Of a stretch of DNA of 24,992 nt, positions 9,337 through 17,277 are shown piece by piece. Both the position numbers and the translations under genes were made by a program. The first letter of the stretch is position 1, and every line of letters begins with the position of its first letter. This DNA comes from Clostridia bacterium. Its GTDB lineage: Bacteria > Bacillota_A > Clostridia > Christensenellales > Borkfalkiaceae. Location: the NCBI GenBank assembly GCA_017456945.1, contig JAFTIK010000028.1, positions 1-24,992 on the forward strand, in the 5' to 3' direction. Below the pieces are notes generated by a model. The model was not told the DNA's origin and searched no databases. It saw only the letters and a list, made by a program, of their open reading frames with translations.

Positions 9337-11289
9337 TTAACCCCCATTATTTTCCATATAATAATCGGTAGAACTGTTTGCCCCTTCGAACATAGCAGTC
9401 ATTCCGACGAATTTAATATCAGAGAAAAGTTCGTTTCTTATTTCGTTATACTTATCTTCTGGTAAATACACCCTATCCAACTTGTAAATTTCAAAATACA
9501 AATAATCGATAAAAATTCTTTCACCCATTATCATTTTTCTTACTTGGGCGTAGAGTTTTTGGTTTTCTTTTAAGTATTCAACCGCGTCTAGCGCTTGGTC
9601 TATATACGAACGCCAACGCTCAAGCAAAGACGCGCTATAATACTTGGAACTTATAATTCTCTTACTGTAGTGGCACATTTTACCCGCGTATTTAGAATCG
9701 TTTTCCTTCCAGTACGCCGTATGCGCTCTCCACTCGTTAAACAACGTCTTCATAGCCGTAGCGCCATCTAAATACACGTTCTTAAAGAACTTATCGATAT
9801 ATTCTTCTACGTTAATATCAACGTCGTTACCGAGTTTACTTGCAAGGTATAAACGCAAGTTGCTCCACCCCGTTGAAAAGCCCGTTTCGTGAGTGTGCGT
9901 TAGCAAATACATACTAAAGTTACCTTGCATTGCCTTGTACCAAGACTGTAATACGCTAATGTTATCGAACGGATACAAGAATACCCAGTAGTTTGCCGAA
10001 TACAAATACGCCATCATTCTCTTACTTAGGTAATTCCAACCCCTATAAGTTACGCGCGTTTCGTCGTTAACGTCTGATTCAAACGAACGGGTGTAGTCGG
10101 TAGCAAGAATGTCTGCAACGTTTACGATTAAGTGCTCGTTACAGAACACAGAGTCGTCAACGGTGGAAAAACTATCCTTTTCAGCGTTGTATATTACGGG
10201 TGGCGGAGTTAAGTCGTTATACGCCAAGAAAGTCATTGCCCACTCTCTTTCATAGGGCGCGCCTTCAGGTGTATCAAACCACTCTTGCACACATTCGCAA
10301 ACTCTATTAAATAGCCTTACAACGAGCGCGGATTTCACGCCATACTTATCTAACGCCGCGTTACAACCGTCACATTCGCACCAGTTAAAGTCGTCGGCAA
10401 TAGAGCAATCGAAATAACAAGCATTTGGACTATCTATCATTTCTTCTGCTACTTGGTGCGCCATTTCCTTTGCCATTGCTTCAAACTCGTTTTTATCGCC
10501 ACGCGCGGTGTAGCAAAGTTGAGTTGGCTCTTGCCCAGGCGCTTCCATATACCACGACGGGTGGTAATTTTCAGGGTCTAAAGGGTTGTTAAACAAATCT
10601 TTCGGTAGCCAGAATATAGAACTATGAGATATAGTGCCGTTAATCGAAGATACGGGGCGTTGCGCCATAGAATAATAACTGTACATACCCCTGCTTAAAT
10701 AGCCTGCGCCGACGTAATTATACTCGTAATCCGGCCTAAACTTTATATTAAATTTATAAAGCGGTAAGTTTTTAACGTTTTGGTCAAGCGTGTAATAATC
10801 AATGTAATAATAATCGTAATCTAATAAATAACCGAGCAATTTATACACGCCGAACAAAGTGCCCCTATCCGAATAGCCTTGAACAAACAAACCGTTGCCA
10901 ACAGTTTTAATGATATAACCGCTAGTAGTTAAACTTTCGTAAGAAGTAGTGATTTTATTCTGTTTAGAAAACTTGCTAGCGCCAACGTAAATATACTTGT
11001 CAGACTTGTTAAACACGGTAATTTCATCTTCGTAAATTATCGGAAGAGTAACGCCCGTGCCTTCTTTAAATAGTTTTTGAAGTTCGTTTACCGCTTGAAA
11101 CTGTTCTGCAGATTCGTTGGTGTGGGAAACGATTTTATAATCGCTTTTACCGTTCATCACCAAGTATTCGCCCGTTTCCTTAAAGGTTTCGTTACTAGTA
11201 TTTGCGCTTTTATTATCGCAACCAACGGCGGAAAATACTGCGCAAACGAGCAAAATGAAAGCCAAAATTAAATTTATAAATCTTTTCAT
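9337..11289 (-). CDS. DUF4838 lipoprotein, possible glycoside hydrolase
   Basis: A 650-residue predicted lipoprotein (lipobox-like AVGC, Cys24). Residues about 45-165 resemble the N-terminal domain found in alpha-glucuronidases and related enzymes (AVNELQKLFKEGTGVTLPII, then YIYVGASKF and GTLFGVYKLLG). The central part from about 190 to 460 has DUF4838 traits: HPSWYMEAPG near 243 and the ADDFNWCECDGCNAALDKYG segment with a four-Cys-type CECDGC at 304-309. The family is common in polysaccharide loci of Bacteroidetes and Firmicutes and has a TIM-barrel-like core, but I know of no settled activity, so none is assigned. It is tightly packed between two large surface-protein genes: its AGGAG overlaps the end of the 1032-residue gene, and its stop is 3 bases from the next ATG. 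Co-translation suggests a joint extracellular role. Confidence 0.8.
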   Translation of the reverse strand: MKRFINLILAFILLVCAVFSAVGCDNKSANTSNETFKETGEYLVMNGKSDYKIVSHTNESAEQFQAVNELQKLFKEGTGVTLPIIYEDEITVFNKSDKYIYVGASKFSKQNKITTSYESLTTSGYIIKTVGNGLFVQGYSDRGTLFGVYKLLGYLLDYDYYYIDYYTLDQNVKNLPLYKFNIKFRPDYEYNYVGAGYLSRGMYSYYSMAQRPVSSINGTISHSSIFWLPKDLFNNPLDPENYHPSWYMEAPGQEPTQLCYTARGDKNEFEAMAKEMAHQVAEEMIDSPNACYFDCSIADDFNWCECDGCNAALDKYGVKSALVVRLFNRVCECVQEWFDTPEGAPYEREWAMTFLAYNDLTPPPVIYNAEKDSFSTVDDSVFCNEHLIVNVADILATDYTRSFESDVNDETRVTYRGWNYLSKRMMAYLYSANYWVFLYPFDNISVLQSWYKAMQGNFSMYLLTHTHETGFSTGWSNLRLYLASKLGNDVDINVEEYIDKFFKNVYLDGATAMKTLFNEWRAHTAYWKENDSKYAGKMCHYSKRIISSKYYSASLLERWRSYIDQALDAVEYLKENQKLYAQVRKMIMGERIFIDYLYFEIYKLDRVYLPEDKYNEIRNELFSDIKFVGMTAMFEGANSSTDYYMENNGG

Positions 11290-11299
11290 CTTCTTTCTC

Positions 11300-14200
11300 C
11301 TATGCGCAAACTACGGTATAAGTAACGAACTCTGCGTTGCCCGCGGTATCGTTAACCATATACGCAACCGTGTAGACACCTTTTTTAGATGCTTTGAACT
11401 TGTTCTTTGAAACTTTTTTATAATTTTCGTCAACGTAAGATTTACTCGTTACGATTTGCGTTTCGCCGTTGGGCGCAATAACGACAACCGTCAACACGTT
11501 AAGTTGTCTATCGTCAGACACCGTGTAAGACGCGATATTTACCGTATCGCCCACCGAGCAAGAAGTTTTAGCCTTACCTAAGGTTATAACGGGTTTAACC
11601 ACGTCTAACATAACGAGAACGGGGTTTTCGGTTGCTTTCTGACCGGAAAAGTCGGTTGCAACTATTTCAACGAGCAAGTCGTCGTAAGAATTCCACTCGT
11701 ATTGATAAGTCTTATCCGATTTGTTGTTGACGCCGTTAAGAATAGTACCGTCGGTTGCTTGAACGTATTCGCCGTTCATACTTACGAGCACTTTTACGGT
11801 AGCGTTAGGGTCAACGAAGTCGTAACAATCGACCACGTCGAAGAACACGGTATCCCCGTAAACGTAAGACGCCTTAAAGTCCTTACTGATAATGGTGGGT
11901 TTTACCGTATCGTATTTAGATGACGATATGGTTTGGTTAACCACTTTCTTAACGTAGATAGCGCTTTCACCCGTAATTCCCGACAATTCTATATCGATAT
12001 AGAAATAGTCGCCGAAACCTTGGAAAAGTTCTTGGTAAGAAAGCCTAATATCGCTACCACCAACTACGAAATCGCCGTTATCGTAGATGATTGAAAAGCC
12101 CGTATCGTCGCCCGACTTAAAGGAACTTTCCGAACTGCTAGTAACCTTAAAGTCGTTTCTAGTAACGGTTAATTTAGAAGTTAAATCTTCTTGCTTATCG
12201 AAACGGAATTCGATAACGTCATTAGCGTTAGCAAAACTTGTGAAAAGCACTTTTAGCGTGCTAAAGTTAGCCTTTCCGTCAACACCGGTAAACGCAAGTT
12301 GGAAATCTCTTATAAGATAAGAAAGGTTAATAACGCTTAAAGTAGCAACCCCGTCTTTCGCTTTAACGGCGTTGGTAGAAAAGGTAGTGCCGTATCTATC
12401 CGAACTAGCCGTAAACGCCTTGCCTTGCAAGTAACCAGACAAATTAACGTTCAACTTATCGCCGTAACCAACGTCAACCACGGGCAAGGTGTAAACTTCT
12501 TCAGCGTTGCCCGCAACGTAAATAAGGTTTATACTATCTACGTCGTTAGTAACCGTATATTTGAAATCTTCTAGTTTAGTTTTTGCTATGCCCGTACCTT
12601 CAACGAATAATTCCGTAGGTATGGTTTGCGTGGTGTTCTTGAAAGAGTACGCCGTACCCTTATCGAAAACGTATTCGCAATCTTTAATTAAATAGCGTGG
12701 CAAAACGGGTTGTATTACGAGCTTGTCTTGGGTATCCCCTTCCACCTTTAATTCGTAAGACACGCTTTCAACGAAACTATAATCGGAATAGCAATATTCA
12801 ATATTATATATACCTATATATAACGGACGGAAAGAAAGCGTTTCTTTATCCACGTCGTAAACGACGTCAGTACCGTTCAACTTGGCTTTAATATCCACGT
12901 TGAAATTCTTGCCTTCGTTTAAAATATCTATTTCCGCAACGTTTACAACCGAGCCTGCTTTAGCCGTAGTTTGGTGAGAAGATAAAGTGTATTCAAGTTC
13001 TTCTTTAACGATAGCGTTAACTTCTATAATCTTTCTACAACTATTGCCGAACGAATCTGCGCCCGTATAAACTAGCGTGTAAACGCCCGGTCTATTCGGG
13101 GTAAACTTGCCGTCCTTAATACTTAACTGCGCCCTAGACGAGTTGTTGTAGTTGTAATAAACTACTACGTCGTGCGGGATAACCCCTTCTGCTTCATCTA
13201 AAACGGTTGCGTTGAACAACTTATATTCTCTGCCGACTATGGCTTCGGGCAAATCGTCTTCAGCGTAGCCCAAAGTATCGACCGAGATGTTTGGCGCAAT
13301 GGTGTTTTCCGCAAAAAGATCCCCTACTTCTGCGCCGTGAATTTTAGTTACGAAGAAATTATAGTTTGACGTGGAATATTGTTCAGCCCAAACGGAAAGA
13401 ACTACTTCCCCCGTAGTAAAACCTTGCCACGGATCGTCGGGATAAATTCTAGCGTCATCTAGGTCGGTGACGATACATTTGTTCAAATTGCCACCCCAAG
13501 CGGGCGTACAATAAACTTGTTTTTCTTTGTAGTCTATGGCAAAACGCATACAGTTTTCGATAAAGCCCGTTTGACTGTAAGGTGGGGTTTGACCGTTAAA
13601 CGAAAGTTCTGCGTAATACCCGTAATGTCTGCTATTTTTATAAAGGGTATAATCGTACCCGTTAAATTCTAAAGTAGTAGCGGTAGGGCCTTTAGATCTG
13701 TAATGAAGCCCCGTAGGCAACTGCCCGTTAGCGTTAACGTTTACGTAACTTGCGGCGTAACCGCTATCCGTATGATAGGTATAACGCATTTGCACGTAAT
13801 TTTCGGGGTCGTAAACGTCGGTCAAGCGGAAATAAACCGTTTTAACGTCGTAACTGCCCGTAATCTGCGGGGTGCAGTACCATTCCATAACCGAATCTGT
13901 TCTAGTAAGTTTAGAAACGTCTATAACCTTGTTATACTTAAAGGTAGATTCCTTGCCGAGCGAAACGTTAAGCCCGTTTATTCCGTCGTATTCGGAAAAA
14001 TATTCGTTTTCGCCGTAACTCATTTCACCAACGCCGTCGATAGAGTAAACGTTATCTAGCACGACGAATTCTACCGTCTTTTTCAAAAGTTTACCATCTG
14101 CATTAGCCAGATATTCTATACTGTGCTTACCTGCCTCAGTAAGCAAAACTGAATCCTTAGAAACCCTTTTGCCACTCGGATAGCAAATCACCCCTTCTGC

Positions 14201-14398
14201 GTCGTATTCTTTAGACTGATAGGTAAACTTTGCCGACTGTATTTGAAATTCATCACCGAGTTTGTAGGTCCTTTGATAAGTAACTTCAGATAAAACTGCT
14301 TGATTTGCCGAAACGGAAGAAATGCCGAAACCCATAAGGGATACGACCAAAAGCACCGTAAGGCAAATTAAAATTAATTTCTTTTTAAGTCTTTTCAT
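11300..14398 (-). CDS. Large secreted protein with Ig-like domains, function unknown
   Basis: A 1032-residue exported protein with a classic signal peptide (MKRLKKK, hydrophobic core, probable cleavage after SVSA, residue 31). Residues about 35-120 form a beta domain. The aromatic-rich part from about 120 to 360 (VMEWYCTPQITGSYD, then HYGYYAELSFNG and YCTPAWGGN) looks like a lectin- or laminin-G-like jelly roll. Ig-like or Big_3-type modules follow, with endings such as GVYTLVYTGADSFGNS and GVYTVAYMVNDTAGNA near the C-terminus. No LPXTG, C-terminal membrane helix or lipobox is present, so it is probably released or held by another surface protein. The start has no Shine-Dalgarno, only an A-rich leader, yet the signal peptide fixes it. 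Role as glycan binder is inferred from operon membership. Confidence 0.75.
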   Translation of the reverse strand: MKRLKKKLILICLTVLLVVSLMGFGISSVSANQAVLSEVTYQRTYKLGDEFQIQSAKFTYQSKEYDAEGVICYPSGKRVSKDSVLLTEAGKHSIEYLANADGKLLKKTVEFVVLDNVYSIDGVGEMSYGENEYFSEYDGINGLNVSLGKESTFKYNKVIDVSKLTRTDSVMEWYCTPQITGSYDVKTVYFRLTDVYDPENYVQMRYTYHTDSGYAASYVNVNANGQLPTGLHYRSKGPTATTLEFNGYDYTLYKNSRHYGYYAELSFNGQTPPYSQTGFIENCMRFAIDYKEKQVYCTPAWGGNLNKCIVTDLDDARIYPDDPWQGFTTGEVVLSVWAEQYSTSNYNFFVTKIHGAEVGDLFAENTIAPNISVDTLGYAEDDLPEAIVGREYKLFNATVLDEAEGVIPHDVVVYYNYNNSSRAQLSIKDGKFTPNRPGVYTLVYTGADSFGNSCRKIIEVNAIVKEELEYTLSSHQTTAKAGSVVNVAEIDILNEGKNFNVDIKAKLNGTDVVYDVDKETLSFRPLYIGIYNIEYCYSDYSFVESVSYELKVEGDTQDKLVIQPVLPRYLIKDCEYVFDKGTAYSFKNTTQTIPTELFVEGTGIAKTKLEDFKYTVTNDVDSINLIYVAGNAEEVYTLPVVDVGYGDKLNVNLSGYLQGKAFTASSDRYGTTFSTNAVKAKDGVATLSVINLSYLIRDFQLAFTGVDGKANFSTLKVLFTSFANANDVIEFRFDKQEDLTSKLTVTRNDFKVTSSSESSFKSGDDTGFSIIYDNGDFVVGGSDIRLSYQELFQGFGDYFYIDIELSGITGESAIYVKKVVNQTISSSKYDTVKPTIISKDFKASYVYGDTVFFDVVDCYDFVDPNATVKVLVSMNGEYVQATDGTILNGVNNKSDKTYQYEWNSYDDLLVEIVATDFSGQKATENPVLVMLDVVKPVITLGKAKTSCSVGDTVNIASYTVSDDRQLNVLTVVVIAPNGETQIVTSKSYVDENYKKVSKNKFKASKKGVYTVAYMVNDTAGNAEFVTYTVVCA

Positions 14399-14436
14399 TT
14401 TTTTAATAATTTTTTCGATTTTAAGGTATGACCCTA

Positions 14437-14462
14437 CACGCCCGAAGAGATTTTCGGGCGTG
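14437..14462. other. Intercistronic hairpin between two secreted-protein genes
   Basis: CACGCCCGAA (14437-14446) and TTCGGGCGTG (14453-14462) form a perfect 10-bp stem with a 6-base loop. It sits in the 86-bp gap after the 873-residue gene. No T-run follows on either strand, so it is better read as an mRNA stabilising or processing stem, or a weak attenuator, than as a full terminator. Confidence 0.6.
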
Positions 14463-14481
14463 AGAGCCTAATTTTAGAGTT

Positions 14482-15178
14482 GAATTATTTTGCAATAACT
14501 AAGGTGTTACCAAAGTAAACACCGTCTACTTTTACCTGCCAGTAAGAGTTGTAACCCTTTGCAGACGTAAAGTTAGTGGTTGCAACTTCGTACAACTTAG
14601 CGTCGCTTTCGTAAACTACCGTATTGTCGTTTGCAGTAAGGTTGGTGGTAGTTGCAACGCTACCGATTGCATAACAGTTGGTAACAGCGTTCTTGCAACC
14701 CGTAGATAACGCGTAGTTCGTGCCTTCGCCAACGTTAGTCGTTTTAACAACGCAGTTTTTAACGTTTGCTTCACCCGTTAACAATAAGCCAACGCTATTG
14801 CCACCTTGATAATCGCATTCTACGTAAACGTTAGAGACGGTTGCGCCACCCCAAGCGTTAGACGCGATTATAGGCTTGCCCGAACTAGCCGTTGCGTTTA
14901 TAATCGCCACGTTTTCTATTGTAGAAAATCTTATGTCGCCAAAAATACCGTCACCAGTAATCTTAACGTCTTTACAATCTATGGTGTGTCCTAATCCGTT
15001 AAATCTTGCTTTTTCAAAATTCCAGTTGCTATCTGTCGACCATACGCCTGCCGTACTACCAGATTGAGGAAGAGTTATGTCTTTCGTAAGCACGTAATAA
15101 TCGTCTGCAGAGCCATTTTCAGCGCTTGAAGAAACGTTGTAAAAACTTGCAATTATATTCTTAAACTCCGAACCAGTT
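14482..15178 (-). repeat. Copy B of the ~700-bp near-identical direct repeat
   Basis: Partner of the 6541-7237 copy, forming the C-terminal module of the 873-residue secreted protein. Differences cluster in a few patches, notably the last codons and around 14871-14895, where the encoded strand differs (ATASSGKPIIA here against KVNSGCPVIA). The upstream parts of the two genes are much less alike. Confidence 0.9.
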
Positions 15179-17106
15179 TCTATTACGCCAGTAGCAACCA
15201 CGAAAGGTTGAACAACCTTTTTGTTTTCGCCAACTAAATAAAGTTGGTTTTCTTCTGCTAGGGTGTAATCCGCAACGGTTAACGCAACGTTACCTTCGAT
15301 AAGGGCAACTTCTTCCCCGTTGATATATGCTTTAACAGCCGTTTCGCCCAAAAGTTCGGTTGCGCTTATTTGGGTATCTGCTTCAATATACTTAGTAGCC
15401 TTTACTTCTGCGCTATCAACAATAATTTCGTCGCCAAAGTAAATATAACCGTCTTTCACGCTCCAGTAATCGTTAAAGCCACGGGCAGAATCTATTCTGC
15501 TAGCGTAAGTAGCGTAAAATTCTGATTGAGTTGCAGAAATAGTTTCGGTATAAGCATCTCTCTTATCGTTATTTTTTATTGCAATCAACTTATTAGTTGG
15601 CGCGCCTATAGCGTAACATTCAACTACGCTAGTGCCACCCGTTTTAGTACCGTGTAAAGCATAGTCGATAGTAGCGTTAGTAACGTCTATAACGATATTA
15701 GAGTTTTTACTACTTATTGCGCTCGTACCACCAAAAATACCACCGCTAACTGAAACGCCTTCTGCGCTAGTAAGGTTGATATACAAGTTTTTAAGAACGG
15801 GATAAGTACCACCACTCATCCAAGCATACTGGAACAATACGGCGTCAGTTGCTTTAGTTGCGGTAAAGTATAAAGCAAGGTTTTCTACTTGACCAACTGC
15901 AACCATTCTGCCACCGAACAAGCCCCTATCGTTTGCGCTATAATTTTTAATAGCGTAACCAAGCCCGTTAAACGTTCCTTTATAAGCCTGCGTTGTAGAT
16001 TTAGTAAATCTGTAACCATCACAGTCGATATCGCTAGTTAAAACGGCGTAGTCGTCTGCAGAATTTTCTGCCGTCCAGTCAGCCATATAAGTTTTAAGTT
16101 GATCAGGCGTGCCGATAAGGTGGGTTGCGCCAACTGCTTTAACCTTATAGTTGCCGTTTTCAGTATGAGCGTAGAAAACGTGTTCGCCCGCGCCGTAAGC
16201 CGTGCTTGCGCCTTTAAGAACTAAACCTTCAGCGCTGTTTTCAAAAGCCGTAACTTTATAGAAATTACCGTCGTAAAGTTCGGTAACGTTTTCTAAACCT
16301 GCAATAGTCCAGTCGCTATTAGCAAGGTCGTAAGCCTTTACGCCCTTGTCGGTATAATCGTTTAAAATTTTATCTAAATAGATAGCGTCCATTTCTTGCG
16401 CTTGAGCAATAAAGCCTGCAATTTGATCGTCGTAATTACCATCTTGAATCATAGAAACGAAACCGTCTTTTGCGCTAGACGCAATATTTGCAATGCTTAT
16501 AGCGTTGTCGTTTGCAGTTGCCATTTTGTACTCAAAAGAGCCGTCTGCATTTTCCGCTCTAACGTAAGCAACGCCAACGAAATCTAAAAGCAAGTTTTCG
16601 TCTTTAATATTAGTTATAGCGCCTTTTACGGTAGCAACTTCTTCAAGAACGCTCATTTCCGTTTTGTGAAGATTGATAACGCGGGTTTTAGTGCCGTTAT
16701 ATTCCCATTCGCCAAGGTCTTCGTTCCAGTCTGCCCAGTCGTAAACTGCATTTTCGCCAAACAAGTTTTCTTTGTTTAGCGGTCTGTTTGCGTTATAAAC
16801 TTCGGGCGCGATAATTACGCCGAAAATCAAAGATTTATACTCGTTTGCTATTAAACCTTGATAGTCTGCGTTTGTCATGCTTGCTGAAAAACGAATACCA
16901 CTAATATTTTCTTGGTTATTAGTGTAAATCTGCGCCCCTTCATCCATAGTGAAGGTGATTTCGTCAAGCGTTTTTGCCGAATAGGTATCGTCTGCTTGAA
17001 TTTTCGTAGGATTAGTCAAAGAGTTAATGCTGAAAAACAAACAAGCAACCAACACGAACGCCATTACTGAAACTAATAGGTTTCTTAATCTCTTGGTAGT
17101 TCTCAT
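14485..17106 (-). CDS. Secreted protein with two beta-helix (GLUG-like) units, function unknown
   Basis: An 873-residue exported protein. The signal region runs from MRTTKRLRN through a long hydrophobic core, with probable cleavage after KIQA (residue 38); an LVAC sequence at 19-22 mimics a lipobox but is followed by more hydrophobic residues, so lipidation is doubtful. Residues about 50-230 form a domain seen in clostridial surface proteins (ISGIRFSASMTNADY, FGVIIAPEVYN, FVGVAYVRAENADG). Two related units follow, about 329-560 and 640-873, each with SADDY.LT.DI, F.GLG..I and G.FG motifs ending in YW.VK..Y.YFG. The second is nearly identical to that of the 930-residue lipoprotein. No cell-wall anchor is visible. 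The ATG overlaps the stop of the 42-aa gene (ATGA), so translation is coupled; AGGAGG precedes it. Confidence 0.8.
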   Translation of the reverse strand: MRTTKRLRNLLVSVMAFVLVACLFFSINSLTNPTKIQADDTYSAKTLDEITFTMDEGAQIYTNNQENISGIRFSASMTNADYQGLIANEYKSLIFGVIIAPEVYNANRPLNKENLFGENAVYDWADWNEDLGEWEYNGTKTRVINLHKTEMSVLEEVATVKGAITNIKDENLLLDFVGVAYVRAENADGSFEYKMATANDNAISIANIASSAKDGFVSMIQDGNYDDQIAGFIAQAQEMDAIYLDKILNDYTDKGVKAYDLANSDWTIAGLENVTELYDGNFYKVTAFENSAEGLVLKGASTAYGAGEHVFYAHTENGNYKVKAVGATHLIGTPDQLKTYMADWTAENSADDYAVLTSDIDCDGYRFTKSTTQAYKGTFNGLGYAIKNYSANDRGLFGGRMVAVGQVENLALYFTATKATDAVLFQYAWMSGGTYPVLKNLYINLTSAEGVSVSGGIFGGTSAISSKNSNIVIDVTNATIDYALHGTKTGGTSVVECYAIGAPTNKLIAIKNNDKRDAYTETISATQSEFYATYASRIDSARGFNDYWSVKDGYIYFGDEIIVDSAEVKATKYIEADTQISATELLGETAVKAYINGEEVALIEGNVALTVADYTLAEENQLYLVGENKKVVQPFVVATGVIETGSEFKNIIASFYNVSSSAENGSADDYYVLTKDITLPQSGSTAGVWSTDSNWNFEKARFNGLGHTIDCKDVKITGDGIFGDIRFSTIENVAIINATASSGKPIIASNAWGGATVSNVYVECDYQGGNSVGLLLTGEANVKNCVVKTTNVGEGTNYALSTGCKNAVTNCYAIGSVATTTNLTANDNTVVYESDAKLYEVATTNFTSAKGYNSYWQVKVDGVYFGNTLVIAK

Positions 17107-17231
17107 AATGCTCCTCCTTTTACGTTAAAGATGTCGTGCGCAAATTCAGGCGTATCCACTAAATCTGACGCGCAAACAACTTCGGTTGTGAAATTAACTA
17201 AGTTAATCTCAACTGGTTGATAGTGTTTCAT
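17103..17231 (-). CDS. Small 42-residue protein coupled to the 873-aa secreted protein
   Basis: A short gene that standard length cut-offs miss. It reads MKHYQPVEINLVNFTTEVVC and on through ASDLVDTPEF to a GGAL end. Support is threefold: AGGAGG precedes the ATG at ideal spacing, the stop overlaps the next ATG (ATGA), and its last codons carry the next gene's ribosome binding site. No signal peptide or membrane helix is present; it is acidic in the second half, with one Cys at position 20. The pattern of an M-K-x-Y-x-P-x-E-I start, then a V-V-C-A-S stretch, recalls short hypothetical proteins I remember from gut Clostridia, of unknown role. It could be a translational-coupling leader peptide, a small regulator, or a precursor-type peptide; nothing here decides between them. 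Confidence 0.72.
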   Translation of the reverse strand: MKHYQPVEINLVNFTTEVVCASDLVDTPEFAHDIFNVKGGAL

Positions 17232-17248
17232 ATCAGTTCCTCCTGATA
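17231..17248 (-). promoter_or_regulatory. Shine-Dalgarno presented in a hairpin loop
   Basis: On the mRNA strand TATCAG and CTGATA form a 6-bp stem around the loop GAGGAA, which is part of the ribosome binding site of the 42-aa gene. The stem reaches the A of the start codon. It could tune initiation or be a ligand- or protein-responsive element. Confidence 0.45.
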
Positions 17249-17256
17249 ATTTTATT

Positions 17257-17276
17257 TTATCCGTTTCTACGGATAA
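17257..17276. other. Intercistronic hairpin after the 261-aa beta-helix gene
   Basis: TTATCCGT and ACGGATAA form a perfect 8-bp stem with a 4-base loop, just after the stop of the upstream gene. No T-run follows on the minus strand, so a stabilising or processing role is likelier than termination. Confidence 0.5.
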
Positions 17277-17277
17277 T

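Noticed and set aside
13703..14059. Plus-strand open frame of 118 codons
   Set aside because: It lies antisense within the 1032-aa gene, has no ribosome binding site or recognisable domain, and its composition mirrors the opposite strand.
6541..15178. The ~700-bp repeats as insertion-sequence copies
   Set aside because: They are coding C-terminal modules in frame within two genes, with no transposase, terminal inverted repeats or target duplications.
14485..17106. LVAC at residues 19-22 of the 873-aa protein as a lipobox
   Set aside because: It is followed by further hydrophobic residues (LFFSI), and a better cleavage site after KIQA exists, so ordinary secretion is preferred.
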